Assembly: GCA_038215095.1 (NCBI GenBank)
Contig: JBBQRG010000043.1
Span: forward strand, 1 to 26,047
Reading direction: 5' to 3'
From: DATACN01 sp038215095
GTDB taxonomy: Bacteria > Actinomycetota > Thermoleophilia > Solirubrobacterales > Thermoleophilaceae
DNA length: 26,047 nt
Positions 12,835 through 19,769 of this stretch are shown here, piece by piece. The translations under genes and the position numbers were made by a program. The notes under the pieces were generated by a model. It had not been told where the DNA came from. It ran no database searches and saw only the letters and a list, made by a program, of their open reading frames with translations. The number at the start of each line of letters is the position of its first letter. Within the stretch, counting starts at the first letter, position 1.

Positions 12835-13545
12835 GTGCCGATCCCGAGAAGGTTCGATCGGCGCCCACCGGAGCGCGACGACACGCGGATCAACGAGCGG
12901 ATCCGCGTTCCCGAGGTTCGCCTGATAGGCGACGACGGCAACCAGGTCGGCGTCGTGTCACGCGACGACGCCCTGCGCTATGCCCAGGAGCGCGACCTCG
13001 ACCTCGTCGAGGTGGCGCCCGAGGCGCGCCCGCCGGTGTGCCGCGTGCTCGACTACTCGAAGTACAAGTACGAGCAGGAGCAGAAGGCGAAGGCCGCGCG
13101 CCGCCACCAGAAGCAGGTGAACGTGCGCGAGATCAAGCTGCGGCCGAAGATTGCGGACAACGACTACGAGACCAAGAAGAACCACGTCGTGCGCTTCCTG
13201 AAGGGCGACGACCGGGTGAAGGTCACGATCATGTTCCGCGGCCGCGAGCAGAGCCACCCGGAGCGCGGCGAGGCGCTCCTGATGCGCCTGGCGGAGGACG
13301 TGGCCGAGCTGGGCACGATCGACCAGCGGCCCCAGCAGGACGGCCGCAACATGACGATGCTGCTGAGCCCGGTGCCGAAGAAACAGGAGCAGGCCGCGCC
13401 GGCGGAGGAGGCGGCAGCAGCGCCGGCAACCGAGCAGACCCCAGCGCCGGCGGCCGAGCAGGCCGCTGCGCCGCCGCCGGAACAGCCAGCCGCGCCGCCG
13501 GCCAGCGAGCAGCCCCCCGAGGCGCCCGCCGCCGAAGCCAGCTAG
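12835..13545 (+). CDS. infC: Translation initiation factor IF-3 with an extended acidic/proline-alanine tail
   Basis: A 236-residue protein; the usual IF-3 is about 175-180. The N-terminal domain starts at RINERIRVPEVRLIGDDGNQ and includes LDLVEVAPEARPPVCRVLDY. The linker is lysine-rich (KYKYEQEQKAKAARR) and the C-terminal domain has VREIKLRPKIADNDYETK and VKVTIMFRGREQSHPERG. From about residue 182 a low-complexity tail of A, P, E and Q follows, rich in PAAEQ-like units. GTG is taken as the start because it opens directly before the conserved region; IF-3 genes often avoid ATG. IF-3 binds the 30S subunit and controls start-codon selection. Unusually, rpmI is 407 nt away rather than adjacent. 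Confidence 0.95.
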   Translation: MPIPRRFDRRPPERDDTRINERIRVPEVRLIGDDGNQVGVVSRDDALRYAQERDLDLVEVAPEARPPVCRVLDYSKYKYEQEQKAKAARRHQKQVNVREIKLRPKIADNDYETKKNHVVRFLKGDDRVKVTIMFRGREQSHPERGEALLMRLAEDVAELGTIDQRPQQDGRNMTMLLSPVPKKQEQAAPAEEAAAAPATEQTPAPAAEQAAAPPPEQPAAPPASEQPPEAPAAEAS

Positions 13546-13617
13546 ACGCCGGCCGTCCACGGCTCGGGCTCGCACGGGGAAAGCGCCTGGTCGCCCCCAA
13601 CCGCGAGGCCTCTGCGC

Positions 13618-13661
13618 GAACGTCCATTTCGTACCGCTATAGGGGTACAAAACGGACGTTC
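13618..13661. repeat. 44-bp near-perfect palindrome
   Basis: The left half (13618-13639, starting GAACGTCC and ending CGCTA) matches the reverse complement of the right half (13640-13661, TAGGGG to GGACGTTC) at 19 of 22 positions with no spacer. It is AT-richer than its surroundings. No T tract follows, so a simple terminator is unlikely. It may be a protein-binding palindrome, a dispersed repeat or a cruciform-forming site. Confidence 0.8.
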
Positions 13662-13829
13662 ACTCGATGCGCACTCCCGCGGCCGACTGTCTGGCGCGAC
13701 GGGACAGCGGCGGTGCAGCGCGAGCCCGCTCTACGCCACGGCGCCCGGCTGCTTCATGAACAGCGGCTGAGCCCGCGGCCCGCTGGGCCCGACCGAGAGC
13801 AGGGCGACCGCGCTCCAGCAGCTGCGGGT

Positions 13830-13895
13830 GCGGCTGCTCGGCACTCCCCCGAGGGGTGCTCGCTGTCGCCCTGAGGGGGAGTGCCGAGCGGCCGC
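13830..13895 (+). promoter_or_regulatory. Long hairpin in front of rpmI-rplT, possible ribosomal-protein leader
   Basis: Bases 13836-13850 (GCTCGGCACTCCCCC) are exactly complementary to 13875-13889 (GGGGGAGTGCCGAGC). The stem continues outward to 13830/13895 with one G-U pair, 21 bp in all, with a 24-nt loop. The loop contains GGGGTGC (13853-13859), which could pair with part of the left arm (GCA and CCCC, 13841-13849) in a competing small hairpin. It ends 57 nt before the rpmI ATG. Control of this operon through its leader by L20 is known in other bacteria; whether this structure does the same is inference. Confidence 0.5.
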
Positions 13896-13952
13896 CCACC
13901 AACGCCGCAGGCAGGGAACGTCGACACCCGTCTGCTTCAATAAGCGGTTCTC

Positions 13953-14144
13953 ATGCCGAAGATGAAGACCCACTCGGGCGCCAAGAAGCGCTTCCGCAAG
14001 ACCGGCAAAGGCAAGCTGCGCGCGCGGCACGCCTACACCAGCCACATGCTGAGCAAGAAGCGCCCCAAGCGCCGGCGCCGCCTGAGCGACCCGGTCGTGG
14101 TGGCCAAGTCGGATGAGAAGCGGGTCAGGAAGCTGCTCGGATGA
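13953..14144 (+). CDS. rpmI: 50S ribosomal protein L35
   Basis: A 63-residue, strongly basic protein with the L35 opening MPKMKTHSGAKKRFRKTGKG and the typical ARHAYTSHMLSKKRPKRRRR core. Length is normal for the family (about 65). It starts with ATG. Its stop overlaps the rplT start as ATGA, so the two are translationally coupled. It lies 57 nt after the long hairpin at 13830-13895. Confidence 0.96.
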   Translation: MPKMKTHSGAKKRFRKTGKGKLRARHAYTSHMLSKKRPKRRRRLSDPVVVAKSDEKRVRKLLG

Positions 14145-14515
14145 GCCGCGTCAAGCGATCCGTACACGCGCGCAAGAAGCGCCGCGCCACGCTGGAGCGG
14201 GCCAAGGGCTACCGCGGGCAGCGCAGCAAGAGCTACAAGCTCGCCAAGGAAGCGCTGCTCAAGGCCGACTCCTATGCGTACCGCGACCGGCGCAACAAGA
14301 AGCGCGACTTCCGCCGCCTCTGGATCGTGCGCATCAACGCCGCCGCGCGGCGCGAGGGCATGAGCTACAGCCAGTTCATGCACGGACTGAAGGGCGCGGG
14401 CATCGAGCTCGACCGCAAGGTGCTGGCCGACATCGCCGTGCGCGACCCCGAGACGTTCCGACGTTTTGCCATGGCCGCCCGTGAGGGTGGACACCGGGAG
14501 GGTGCGGCCGCCTGA
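14141..14515 (+). CDS. rplT: 50S ribosomal protein L20
   Basis: A 124-residue basic protein, usual length about 118-125. Family marks are the start MSRVKRSVHARKKRRATLE, then AKGYRGQRSKSYKLAKEALL, AYRDRRNKKRDFRRLWIVRI and NAAARREGMSYSQFMHGLK. L20 is an early 23S rRNA-binding assembly protein and a translational repressor of its own operon in several bacteria. It starts inside the rpmI stop and is followed by a canonical terminator, so the transcript ends here. Confidence 0.97.
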   Translation: MSRVKRSVHARKKRRATLERAKGYRGQRSKSYKLAKEALLKADSYAYRDRRNKKRDFRRLWIVRINAAARREGMSYSQFMHGLKGAGIELDRKVLADIAVRDPETFRRFAMAAREGGHREGAAA

Positions 14516-14542
14516 GCGCGAACCGCATCTGACGAACTCCCG

Positions 14543-14571
14543 GGGCGCCCAGCGAGGCGCCCTTTCTTTTT
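14543..14571 (+). terminator. Rho-independent terminator after rplT
   Basis: GGGCGCC (14543-14549), loop CAGCGA, GGCGCCC (14556-14562), then TTTCTTTTT. This is a textbook intrinsic terminator and the best one in the window. The next gene's ATG (14575) begins only 4 nt after the T tract. Confidence 0.92.
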
Positions 14572-14574
14572 CCC

Positions 14575-15294
14575 ATGATCACTTCACCCGACAACGAACA
14601 GCTCAAGACCATCCGCAAGCTCCAGCAGAAGCGCTGGCGCGAGCGGCTGGACCTGTTCGCCGCGGAGGGCGAGGACCTGGTGGAGGCCGCCGAGCGGGCG
14701 GGCTGGCAGCCCGAGACGCTGCTGATCGCCGGCGAGGACGTGGAGCCCGAGCTGCTGGCCGACGTGAGCACGCTGGGCTCCGGCACGCGCGTGATCGGCG
14801 TCTACGCGCGGCGCTGGTCGCAGCCCGGAGGCGAGCTCTCGGTGTACCTGCACGGCGTCGGCGACCCCGGCAACGTGGGCACGGTGATCCGCTCGGCGCA
14901 CGCGCTCTGCGACGGGCCGGTCGTGCTCGGCCCTGGCTGCGCGGACCCCTTCTCTCCGAAGGCGGTGCGCGCCAGCATGGGCTCGCTGTTCGCCCGGCCG
15001 CCGGCGAAGGTGGGCTTCGGCGAGCTGCACGGCACGCCGGTTGCGCTCGACTCGCAGGCCGAGCGCACGCTGGGCGAGCTGGAGGTCCGGCCGCCGCTCG
15101 TGCTGTGCCTGGGCGCCGAGCGCGAGGGCCTGCCGCCGGAGCTGCTCGAGCGCGCCGCCGAGCGGGTGCGGATCGCACTGCGGCCCGACGGGCCGGAGTC
15201 ACTGAACGTGGCCATGGCCGCGACCGTGGCGCTGCACGAGGTGAGCCGAAAACTGAACCTTGCGCACCCGGCCGAGCCGGGTGCTTCGGCATAG
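14575..15294 (+). CDS. TrmH/SpoU-family RNA 2'-O-methyltransferase
   Basis: A 239-residue protein of the SPOUT superfamily, probably acting on 23S rRNA or tRNA with S-adenosylmethionine. An N-terminal substrate-binding region opens with MITSPDNEQLKTIRKLQQKR. The trefoil-knot catalytic domain shows motif 1 GNVGTVIRSAHAL (99-111; N100, R106), motif 2 LCLGAEREGLP (177-187) and motif 3 SLNVAMAATVALHE (209-222). The pheS-adjacent position is common for this methyltransferase. The start is immediately after the rplT terminator without a ribosome-binding site, so expression relies on read-through or an unseen promoter. Its stop TAG forms part of the -10 hexamer of pheS. Confidence 0.9.
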   Translation: MITSPDNEQLKTIRKLQQKRWRERLDLFAAEGEDLVEAAERAGWQPETLLIAGEDVEPELLADVSTLGSGTRVIGVYARRWSQPGGELSVYLHGVGDPGNVGTVIRSAHALCDGPVVLGPGCADPFSPKAVRASMGSLFARPPAKVGFGELHGTPVALDSQAERTLGELEVRPPLVLCLGAEREGLPPELLERAAERVRIALRPDGPESLNVAMAATVALHEVSRKLNLAHPAEPGASA

Positions 15295-15297
15295 GAT
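15292..15297 (+). promoter_or_regulatory. -10 element for a leaderless pheS transcript
   Basis: TAGGAT starts with the stop codon of the methyltransferase gene and ends 8 nt before the pheS ATG. No ribosome-binding site lies between, consistent with a leaderless or near-leaderless transcript for the pheST-arg run. Confidence 0.5.
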
Positions 15298-15305
15298 GGT
15301 CCGCC

Positions 15306-16370
15306 ATGCCTGAGGCGCCGGAGAGGTTGGAGGAGCTGCGGCGCGAGGGCGAGGCGGCCATCGCCGGCGCGCAGTCGAGCGCCGAGCTCGAGGAGCTGCG
15401 CGTTCGCTACCTGGGCCGCCGTGCCGAGCTGACCCAGATCCTGCGCTCGATCGGCGAGCTGCCGGCGGAGCAGCGCGGACCGGTCGGCAAGGGCGCGAAC
15501 CAGGTCAAGCAGGCGCTCGAGGGCCAGATCGACGGGCGCACGCGGGAGCTCGAGGCGTTCGAGCTCGACACCCGGCTGGCCGAGGACCGCATCGACGTGA
15601 CGCTGCCCGGCGATCCGCCGCGCCCGGACGGCCACCTGCACCTGGTCAGCCAGACGCGCCGCGAGATGGAGGACATCTTCGTAGGCCTGGGCTTCCGGGT
15701 GGTGGAGGGGCCCGAGGTCGAGTGGGACTACTACAACTTCACCTCGCTCAACCACCCGCCGGACCACCCGGCGCGGATGCTGCAGGACACCTTCTACTTC
15801 TCCGACCAGGTCCTGCTGCGCACGCACACCTCGCCAATGCAGACGCGCTCGATGGAGCTGCAGGAGCCGCCCATCTACATCGTGATCCCGGGGCGGGTGT
15901 ACCGGCGCGACTCGGACGCCACGCACACGCCGATGTTCCACCAGATGGAGGGTCTCGCGGTGGACGAGGACATCACGCTCGGCGACCTGCGCGGCGTGCT
16001 GCTCGAGTTCGCCCGGGCGATGTTCGGCGACGAGCGCGAGGTGCGGCTGCGCTCCGGCTACTTCCCGTTCACCGAGCCCAGCGTGGAGGTGGACGTGTCG
16101 TGCTTCATCTGCGACGCGAAGGGCCACCTGCCCGACGGCTCGCGCTGCCCGGTGTGCAAGGGCTCGGGCTGGATCGAGATCCTCGGCTCGGGGATGGTGG
16201 ACCCGAACGTGCTGGGCTTCGTTGCCGACAGCGGCTACGACCCCGAGAAGGTGCAGGGCTTCGCCTTCGGCATGGGCATCGACCGCATCGCGATGCTCAA
16301 GCACGGCGTGCCGGACCTGCGCCCGCTGTTCGAGAACGACCTGCGGCTCCTGGAGCAGTTCGGAGCATGA
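15306..16370 (+). CDS. pheS: Phenylalanyl-tRNA synthetase alpha subunit
   Basis: A 354-residue protein. The frame is open upstream to 14466, but ATG 15306 begins recognisable PheS sequence. An N-terminal coiled-coil (about 1-85, ELRREGEAAIAGAQ to LEGQIDGRTRELE) binds tRNA. The class II core includes EDIFVGLGFRVVEGPEVE, HTSPMQTR, the motif 2 region IPGRVYRRDSDATHTPMFHQ and motif 3 FGMGIDRIAMLKHG. A C-x2-C-x11-C-x2-C insert (CFIC to CPVC) is seen near residues 264-282, resembling a small zinc site. The stop overlaps the pheT ATG (ATGA), as expected for the alpha2-beta2 enzyme. Confidence 0.97.
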   Translation: MPEAPERLEELRREGEAAIAGAQSSAELEELRVRYLGRRAELTQILRSIGELPAEQRGPVGKGANQVKQALEGQIDGRTRELEAFELDTRLAEDRIDVTLPGDPPRPDGHLHLVSQTRREMEDIFVGLGFRVVEGPEVEWDYYNFTSLNHPPDHPARMLQDTFYFSDQVLLRTHTSPMQTRSMELQEPPIYIVIPGRVYRRDSDATHTPMFHQMEGLAVDEDITLGDLRGVLLEFARAMFGDEREVRLRSGYFPFTEPSVEVDVSCFICDAKGHLPDGSRCPVCKGSGWIEILGSGMVDPNVLGFVADSGYDPEKVQGFAFGMGIDRIAMLKHGVPDLRPLFENDLRLLEQFGA

Positions 16371-18802
16371 GGGTCCCGGTGAAATGGCTGCGCAGCTACT
16401 GCGACCCCGGCCTGCCGGCCGAGGAGATCGCCGAGCGCCTGACGGCGGCCGGGCTCGAGCTGGACACGCTCCACCGCGTGGGCGTGGGCGACCCCGGCGA
16501 GTTCGTGGTCGGTCGGGTGCTCAGCGCCGAGCAGCACCCCGATGCCGACCGTCTCAGCGTCTGCCAGGTGGACGACGGCTCGGGCGAGACTCGCACGATC
16601 GTGTGCGGCGCTCCGAACGTGGCGGCCGGCCAGACGGTGGCTGTGGCGCGGCCCGGCGCGGTCATGCCCGACGGCACGGTGCTCGGCAAGGCCGAGCTGC
16701 GGGGCGTCGAGTCCAGCGGGATGATCCTGGCCGAGGACGAGCTCGGCATCGGCGAGGACCACGCCGGGATCATGGTGCTGGATGGCGGGGCCGAGCCGGG
16801 CGAGGCGCTGGCGGAGGTGATTGCGATCGCCGACGAGGTGCTCGAGATCGAGATCAACCCGAACCGGCCCGACGCGATGGCGGTCTACGGGGTGGCGCGC
16901 GACCTGCACGCGCTGACCGGCGCCGAGCTTGCGGCCGACCCGACCGACGAGGACGTCGCGGCGAGCGGATCGGACACGGCCGAGGACCACGTGAGCGTGG
17001 AGATCGCCGACCCGGAGGTCTGCCTGCGCTTCACCGGCCGCGTGTTCGAGGACGTGGAGATCGGGCCCTCGCCGCCGTGGCTGAAGCAGCGGCTGATGGC
17101 CGCCGGCCAGCGACCCATCTCGAACGTCGTGGACATCACCAACTACGTGATGCTCGCCTACGGCCAGCCGCTGCACGCCTTCGACCTCGACAAGGTCCGC
17201 GGCGGGCGGATCGTCGTGCGGCGCGCCCACGACGGCGAGACGATGACCACGCTCGACGACGTGGAGCGGCGCTTCGACCCCGACGTCGCGCTCGTGTGCG
17301 ACGCCGAGGGGCCCTCGGGGATCGCCGGGATCATGGGCGGGCAGATCTCCGAGGTCGAGCAGGACACCACGCGCGTGCTGATGGAGGCGGCCACCTGGGT
17401 GGGGCCGAACATCCTGCGCTCGTCGAAGAAGCTCGGCCTGCGCACCGAGGCCTCGGCGCGCTTCGAGAAGCAGCTGCACCCCGAGCTCGGCATGCGCGCG
17501 CAGCGCCTGGCCGCGCGGCTGATGGTGGAGCTGACCGGCGCGCGCCTGGTCCCCGGCGAGCTCGACGCCTATCCGCGGCCGGCGGACGAGCGCGTGGTGG
17601 GGCTGCGCCACGCGCGCATCGGGCGGCTGCTCGGCAAGGAGATCGCGCGCGATGAGGTCGAGCAGACGCTCGGGCGCCTGGGCTTCGGCCTCGAGGCCGA
17701 CGGCGGCGCCGGCTGGCGCGTGAGCGTGCCCTTCTGGCGCGACAGCGACGTGCAGCGCGAGGCCGACCTGATCGAGGAGGTCGCGCGCGTGCACGGCCTG
17801 GACCGGCTGCCGGCCACGCTGCCGTCGCGCCGCAAGGCCGTGGGCCGGCTGACGCGACACCAGAAGCTGCGCCGCCGCCTGGAGGACGCGCTGCGCGACC
17901 GCGGGCTGGCCGAGACGGTGGCTTGGAGCTTCAGCTCGCCGGAGAAGCTCGAGCGGCTGCGGCTGGACGACGCGGAGCTGCTGCGCATCGCCAACCCGCT
18001 GAGCGAGGACCAGTCCGTGATGCGGCCGCTGCTGCTGCCGGGGCTGCTGGACGCGGCCGCCCTGAACGCGGCTCACGGCCGCCCGGCGGTGGGGCTGTTC
18101 GAGTCGGCTCACGTGTTCCGTGGCCCACTGCCCGGCGAGGCGCCCGAGGGCTCTCCGCAGGGCTCGCGGCCGGTGGACGAGCACCACCATCTGGCCGCGC
18201 TGGCGACCGAGGCCCAGCCCGCCGGCTGGCGCTCGCGGCGCGTGCCGGGCGACTTCCACGCCGTGCGCGCGCTGGTGGAGTCGGTGATGGCGGCCGCCGG
18301 CGTCGACTGGCAGGCCCAGCCCGAACCACGGCCCTGGCTGCACCCCGGCCGCGCGGCGAAGGTCGTAGCCGGCGAGCGCGGGCTTGGCTGGATCGGCGAG
18401 ATGCACCCGCTCGTGACGCGCGCGTGGGAGCTGGCCGACCCGGTGGGGGCGTTCGAGCTGGACGTGGACGCGCTGGCGGAGCTCTCGCTGCGGCGCGAGG
18501 AGGCCTACCGCGACGTGACGAGCTTCCCGGCCGTGCTGCAGGACATCGCCGTCGTGGTTCCCGATGACGTGCCGGCCGCGGAGATCGAGGCCGCGGTCAG
18601 GGCGGGCGGCGGCGAGCTGCTGGAGAGCCTCGGCGTGTTCGACCTCTACCGCGGCGAGCAGCTGGGGGAGGGCAACAAGTCGCTGGCCCTGCGACTGGAG
18701 TTCCGCGCGCCCGACCGGACCCTGACCGACGACGAGGTCGCCGGGCTGCGGGGCGCGATCCAGACCGAGCTGGAGCGGATCGGGGGGCGGCTGCGTGCAT
18801 AG
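16367..18802 (+). CDS. pheT: Phenylalanyl-tRNA synthetase beta subunit
   Basis: An 811-residue protein of normal length. It begins MRVPVKWLRSYCDPGLPAEE. Domain order: EMAP-type OB fold (about 40-150, HPDADRLSVCQVDDGSG, VCGAPNVAAGQ), the B3/B4 editing region (ISNVVDITNYVMLAYGQPLHAFD to GIAGIMGG), B5 (VGLRHARIGRLLGKEIARDEVE), a catalytic-like core (LEDALRDRGLAETVAWSFSS, LLPGLLDAAALNAAHG) and a C-terminal FDX-ACB domain (FPAVLQDIAVVVPDDVPA to the end). The start is inside the pheS stop, and argC starts 8 nt before this gene's stop. Confidence 0.97.
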   Translation: MRVPVKWLRSYCDPGLPAEEIAERLTAAGLELDTLHRVGVGDPGEFVVGRVLSAEQHPDADRLSVCQVDDGSGETRTIVCGAPNVAAGQTVAVARPGAVMPDGTVLGKAELRGVESSGMILAEDELGIGEDHAGIMVLDGGAEPGEALAEVIAIADEVLEIEINPNRPDAMAVYGVARDLHALTGAELAADPTDEDVAASGSDTAEDHVSVEIADPEVCLRFTGRVFEDVEIGPSPPWLKQRLMAAGQRPISNVVDITNYVMLAYGQPLHAFDLDKVRGGRIVVRRAHDGETMTTLDDVERRFDPDVALVCDAEGPSGIAGIMGGQISEVEQDTTRVLMEAATWVGPNILRSSKKLGLRTEASARFEKQLHPELGMRAQRLAARLMVELTGARLVPGELDAYPRPADERVVGLRHARIGRLLGKEIARDEVEQTLGRLGFGLEADGGAGWRVSVPFWRDSDVQREADLIEEVARVHGLDRLPATLPSRRKAVGRLTRHQKLRRRLEDALRDRGLAETVAWSFSSPEKLERLRLDDAELLRIANPLSEDQSVMRPLLLPGLLDAAALNAAHGRPAVGLFESAHVFRGPLPGEAPEGSPQGSRPVDEHHHLAALATEAQPAGWRSRRVPGDFHAVRALVESVMAAAGVDWQAQPEPRPWLHPGRAAKVVAGERGLGWIGEMHPLVTRAWELADPVGAFELDVDALAELSLRREEAYRDVTSFPAVLQDIAVVVPDDVPAAEIEAAVRAGGGELLESLGVFDLYRGEQLGEGNKSLALRLEFRAPDRTLTDDEVAGLRGAIQTELERIGGRLRA

Positions 18803-19769
18803 GGTCGCCGTGATCGGGGCGAGTGGCTTCGGCGGCGCCGTGGCCGCGATGCTCGTGCAGCGCCACCCGTCGCTCGAGCTGGCCGCGGTCACCGCCCGCG
18901 CCGACGCGGGCCGGCGCCACGACGAGCTCTACCCGCGCTACCGCGTGCCCCTCGAGCTAGAGGAGTTCGACGCCGATGCGATCGCCGAGCGCGCCGACGC
19001 CGCGCTCGTGGCCTATCCGCACGGCGCGGCCGCTCCGGTGGTGAAGGCGCTGCGCGAGCGTGGGCTGAAGGTCGTGGACCTGTCGGCCGACTTCCGCCTC
19101 GAGCGCGAGCGCTACGAGCGCTGGTACCAGCCCCACGAGGCGCCGGAGCTGCTCGACAGCGCTGTCTACGGGCTGACCGAGGCCCACCGCGAGGAGATCC
19201 GCGAGGCCGAGCTGGTGGCCGCTCCCGGCTGCTATCCGACCGCGGCGCTGCTGGCGCTGTGGCCGCTGCGCGACCGCATCCGCGACGTGGTGGTCGACGC
19301 CAAGTCGGGCGTCTCCGGCGCCGGCCGCGAGGCCTCGCCGACCACCCACTACGTGGCCGTGGCGGACAACATCAACCCGTACAAGATCGACGGCCACCGC
19401 CACAGCGCCGAGCTCGAGCAGGAGCTGCCGAACGGCGCCAGCTACACGTTCGTGCCGCACCTGATCCCGGTGGACCAGGGCCTGCTGGCCAGCTGTTACG
19501 TGACCACCGAGGAGCCGCTGTCTGATGCCGAGCTGCGCGAGCTCTACGAGGGCGCCTACGGCGACGAGCCGTTCATCGACGTGGCCACCGAGCCGCCCTC
19601 GACCGCCGACGTGCGCGAGACCAACCGCTGCCGCGTGCACGCCGCCCTGGTGGGCGATCGCGTGCTCGCCTTCGCCGCCATCGACAACCTCTGGAAGGGC
19701 GCGGCCGGCCAGGCGGTGCAGGACCTGAACCTGATGCTGGGCCTGCCCGAGACGGAGGGGCTGGCGTGA
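18795..19769 (+). CDS. argC: N-acetyl-gamma-glutamyl-phosphate reductase
   Basis: A 324-residue protein with GTG start, overlapping the end of pheT by 8 nt. The NADPH-binding start is VAVIGASGFGGAVAAMLV (4-21). The catalytic cysteine is C146 in AAPGCYPTAALLAL, and the HRHSAELEQEL segment near 203 holds the conserved histidine. It carries out the third step of arginine synthesis, reducing N-acetylglutamyl phosphate to the semialdehyde. It is the first arg gene in a run where every junction overlaps. Confidence 0.96.
   Translation: MHRVAVIGASGFGGAVAAMLVQRHPSLELAAVTARADAGRRHDELYPRYRVPLELEEFDADAIAERADAALVAYPHGAAAPVVKALRERGLKVVDLSADFRLERERYERWYQPHEAPELLDSAVYGLTEAHREEIREAELVAAPGCYPTAALLALWPLRDRIRDVVVDAKSGVSGAGREASPTTHYVAVADNINPYKIDGHRHSAELEQELPNGASYTFVPHLIPVDQGLLASCYVTTEEPLSDAELRELYEGAYGDEPFIDVATEPPSTADVRETNRCRVHAALVGDRVLAFAAIDNLWKGAAGQAVQDLNLMLGLPETEGLA

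Larger units (their letters stand above)
13546..13952. other. 407-bp gap between infC and rpmI without a convincing gene
   Basis: Open frames here are short, R/A/G/P-rich and without family features on either strand. The stretch contains a 44-bp near-perfect palindrome (13618-13661) and a long hairpin (13830-13895), both listed separately. No clear -10 or ribosome-binding site was seen immediately before the rpmI ATG. The infC-rpmI-rplT order is conserved but normally compact, so this spacer is likely regulatory or an inserted non-coding element. Confidence 0.6.

Noticed and set aside
13660..13902. Minus-strand open frame of 80 codons in the infC-rpmI gap
   Set aside because: Runs through the long hairpin, has R/A/G/P-biased composition and no start signal; no support as a gene.
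14802..16304. Minus-strand open frame of about 500 codons across the methyltransferase and pheS
   Set aside because: Shadow of two well-identified genes; low-complexity translation with no recognisable motif.
16235..18892. Very long open frame (about 885 codons) on the minus strand, antisense to pheT
   Set aside because: Its translation is H/R/A/Q/G-rich with no domain features. It is the mirror of the third-position GC bias of pheT, whose domains are complete.
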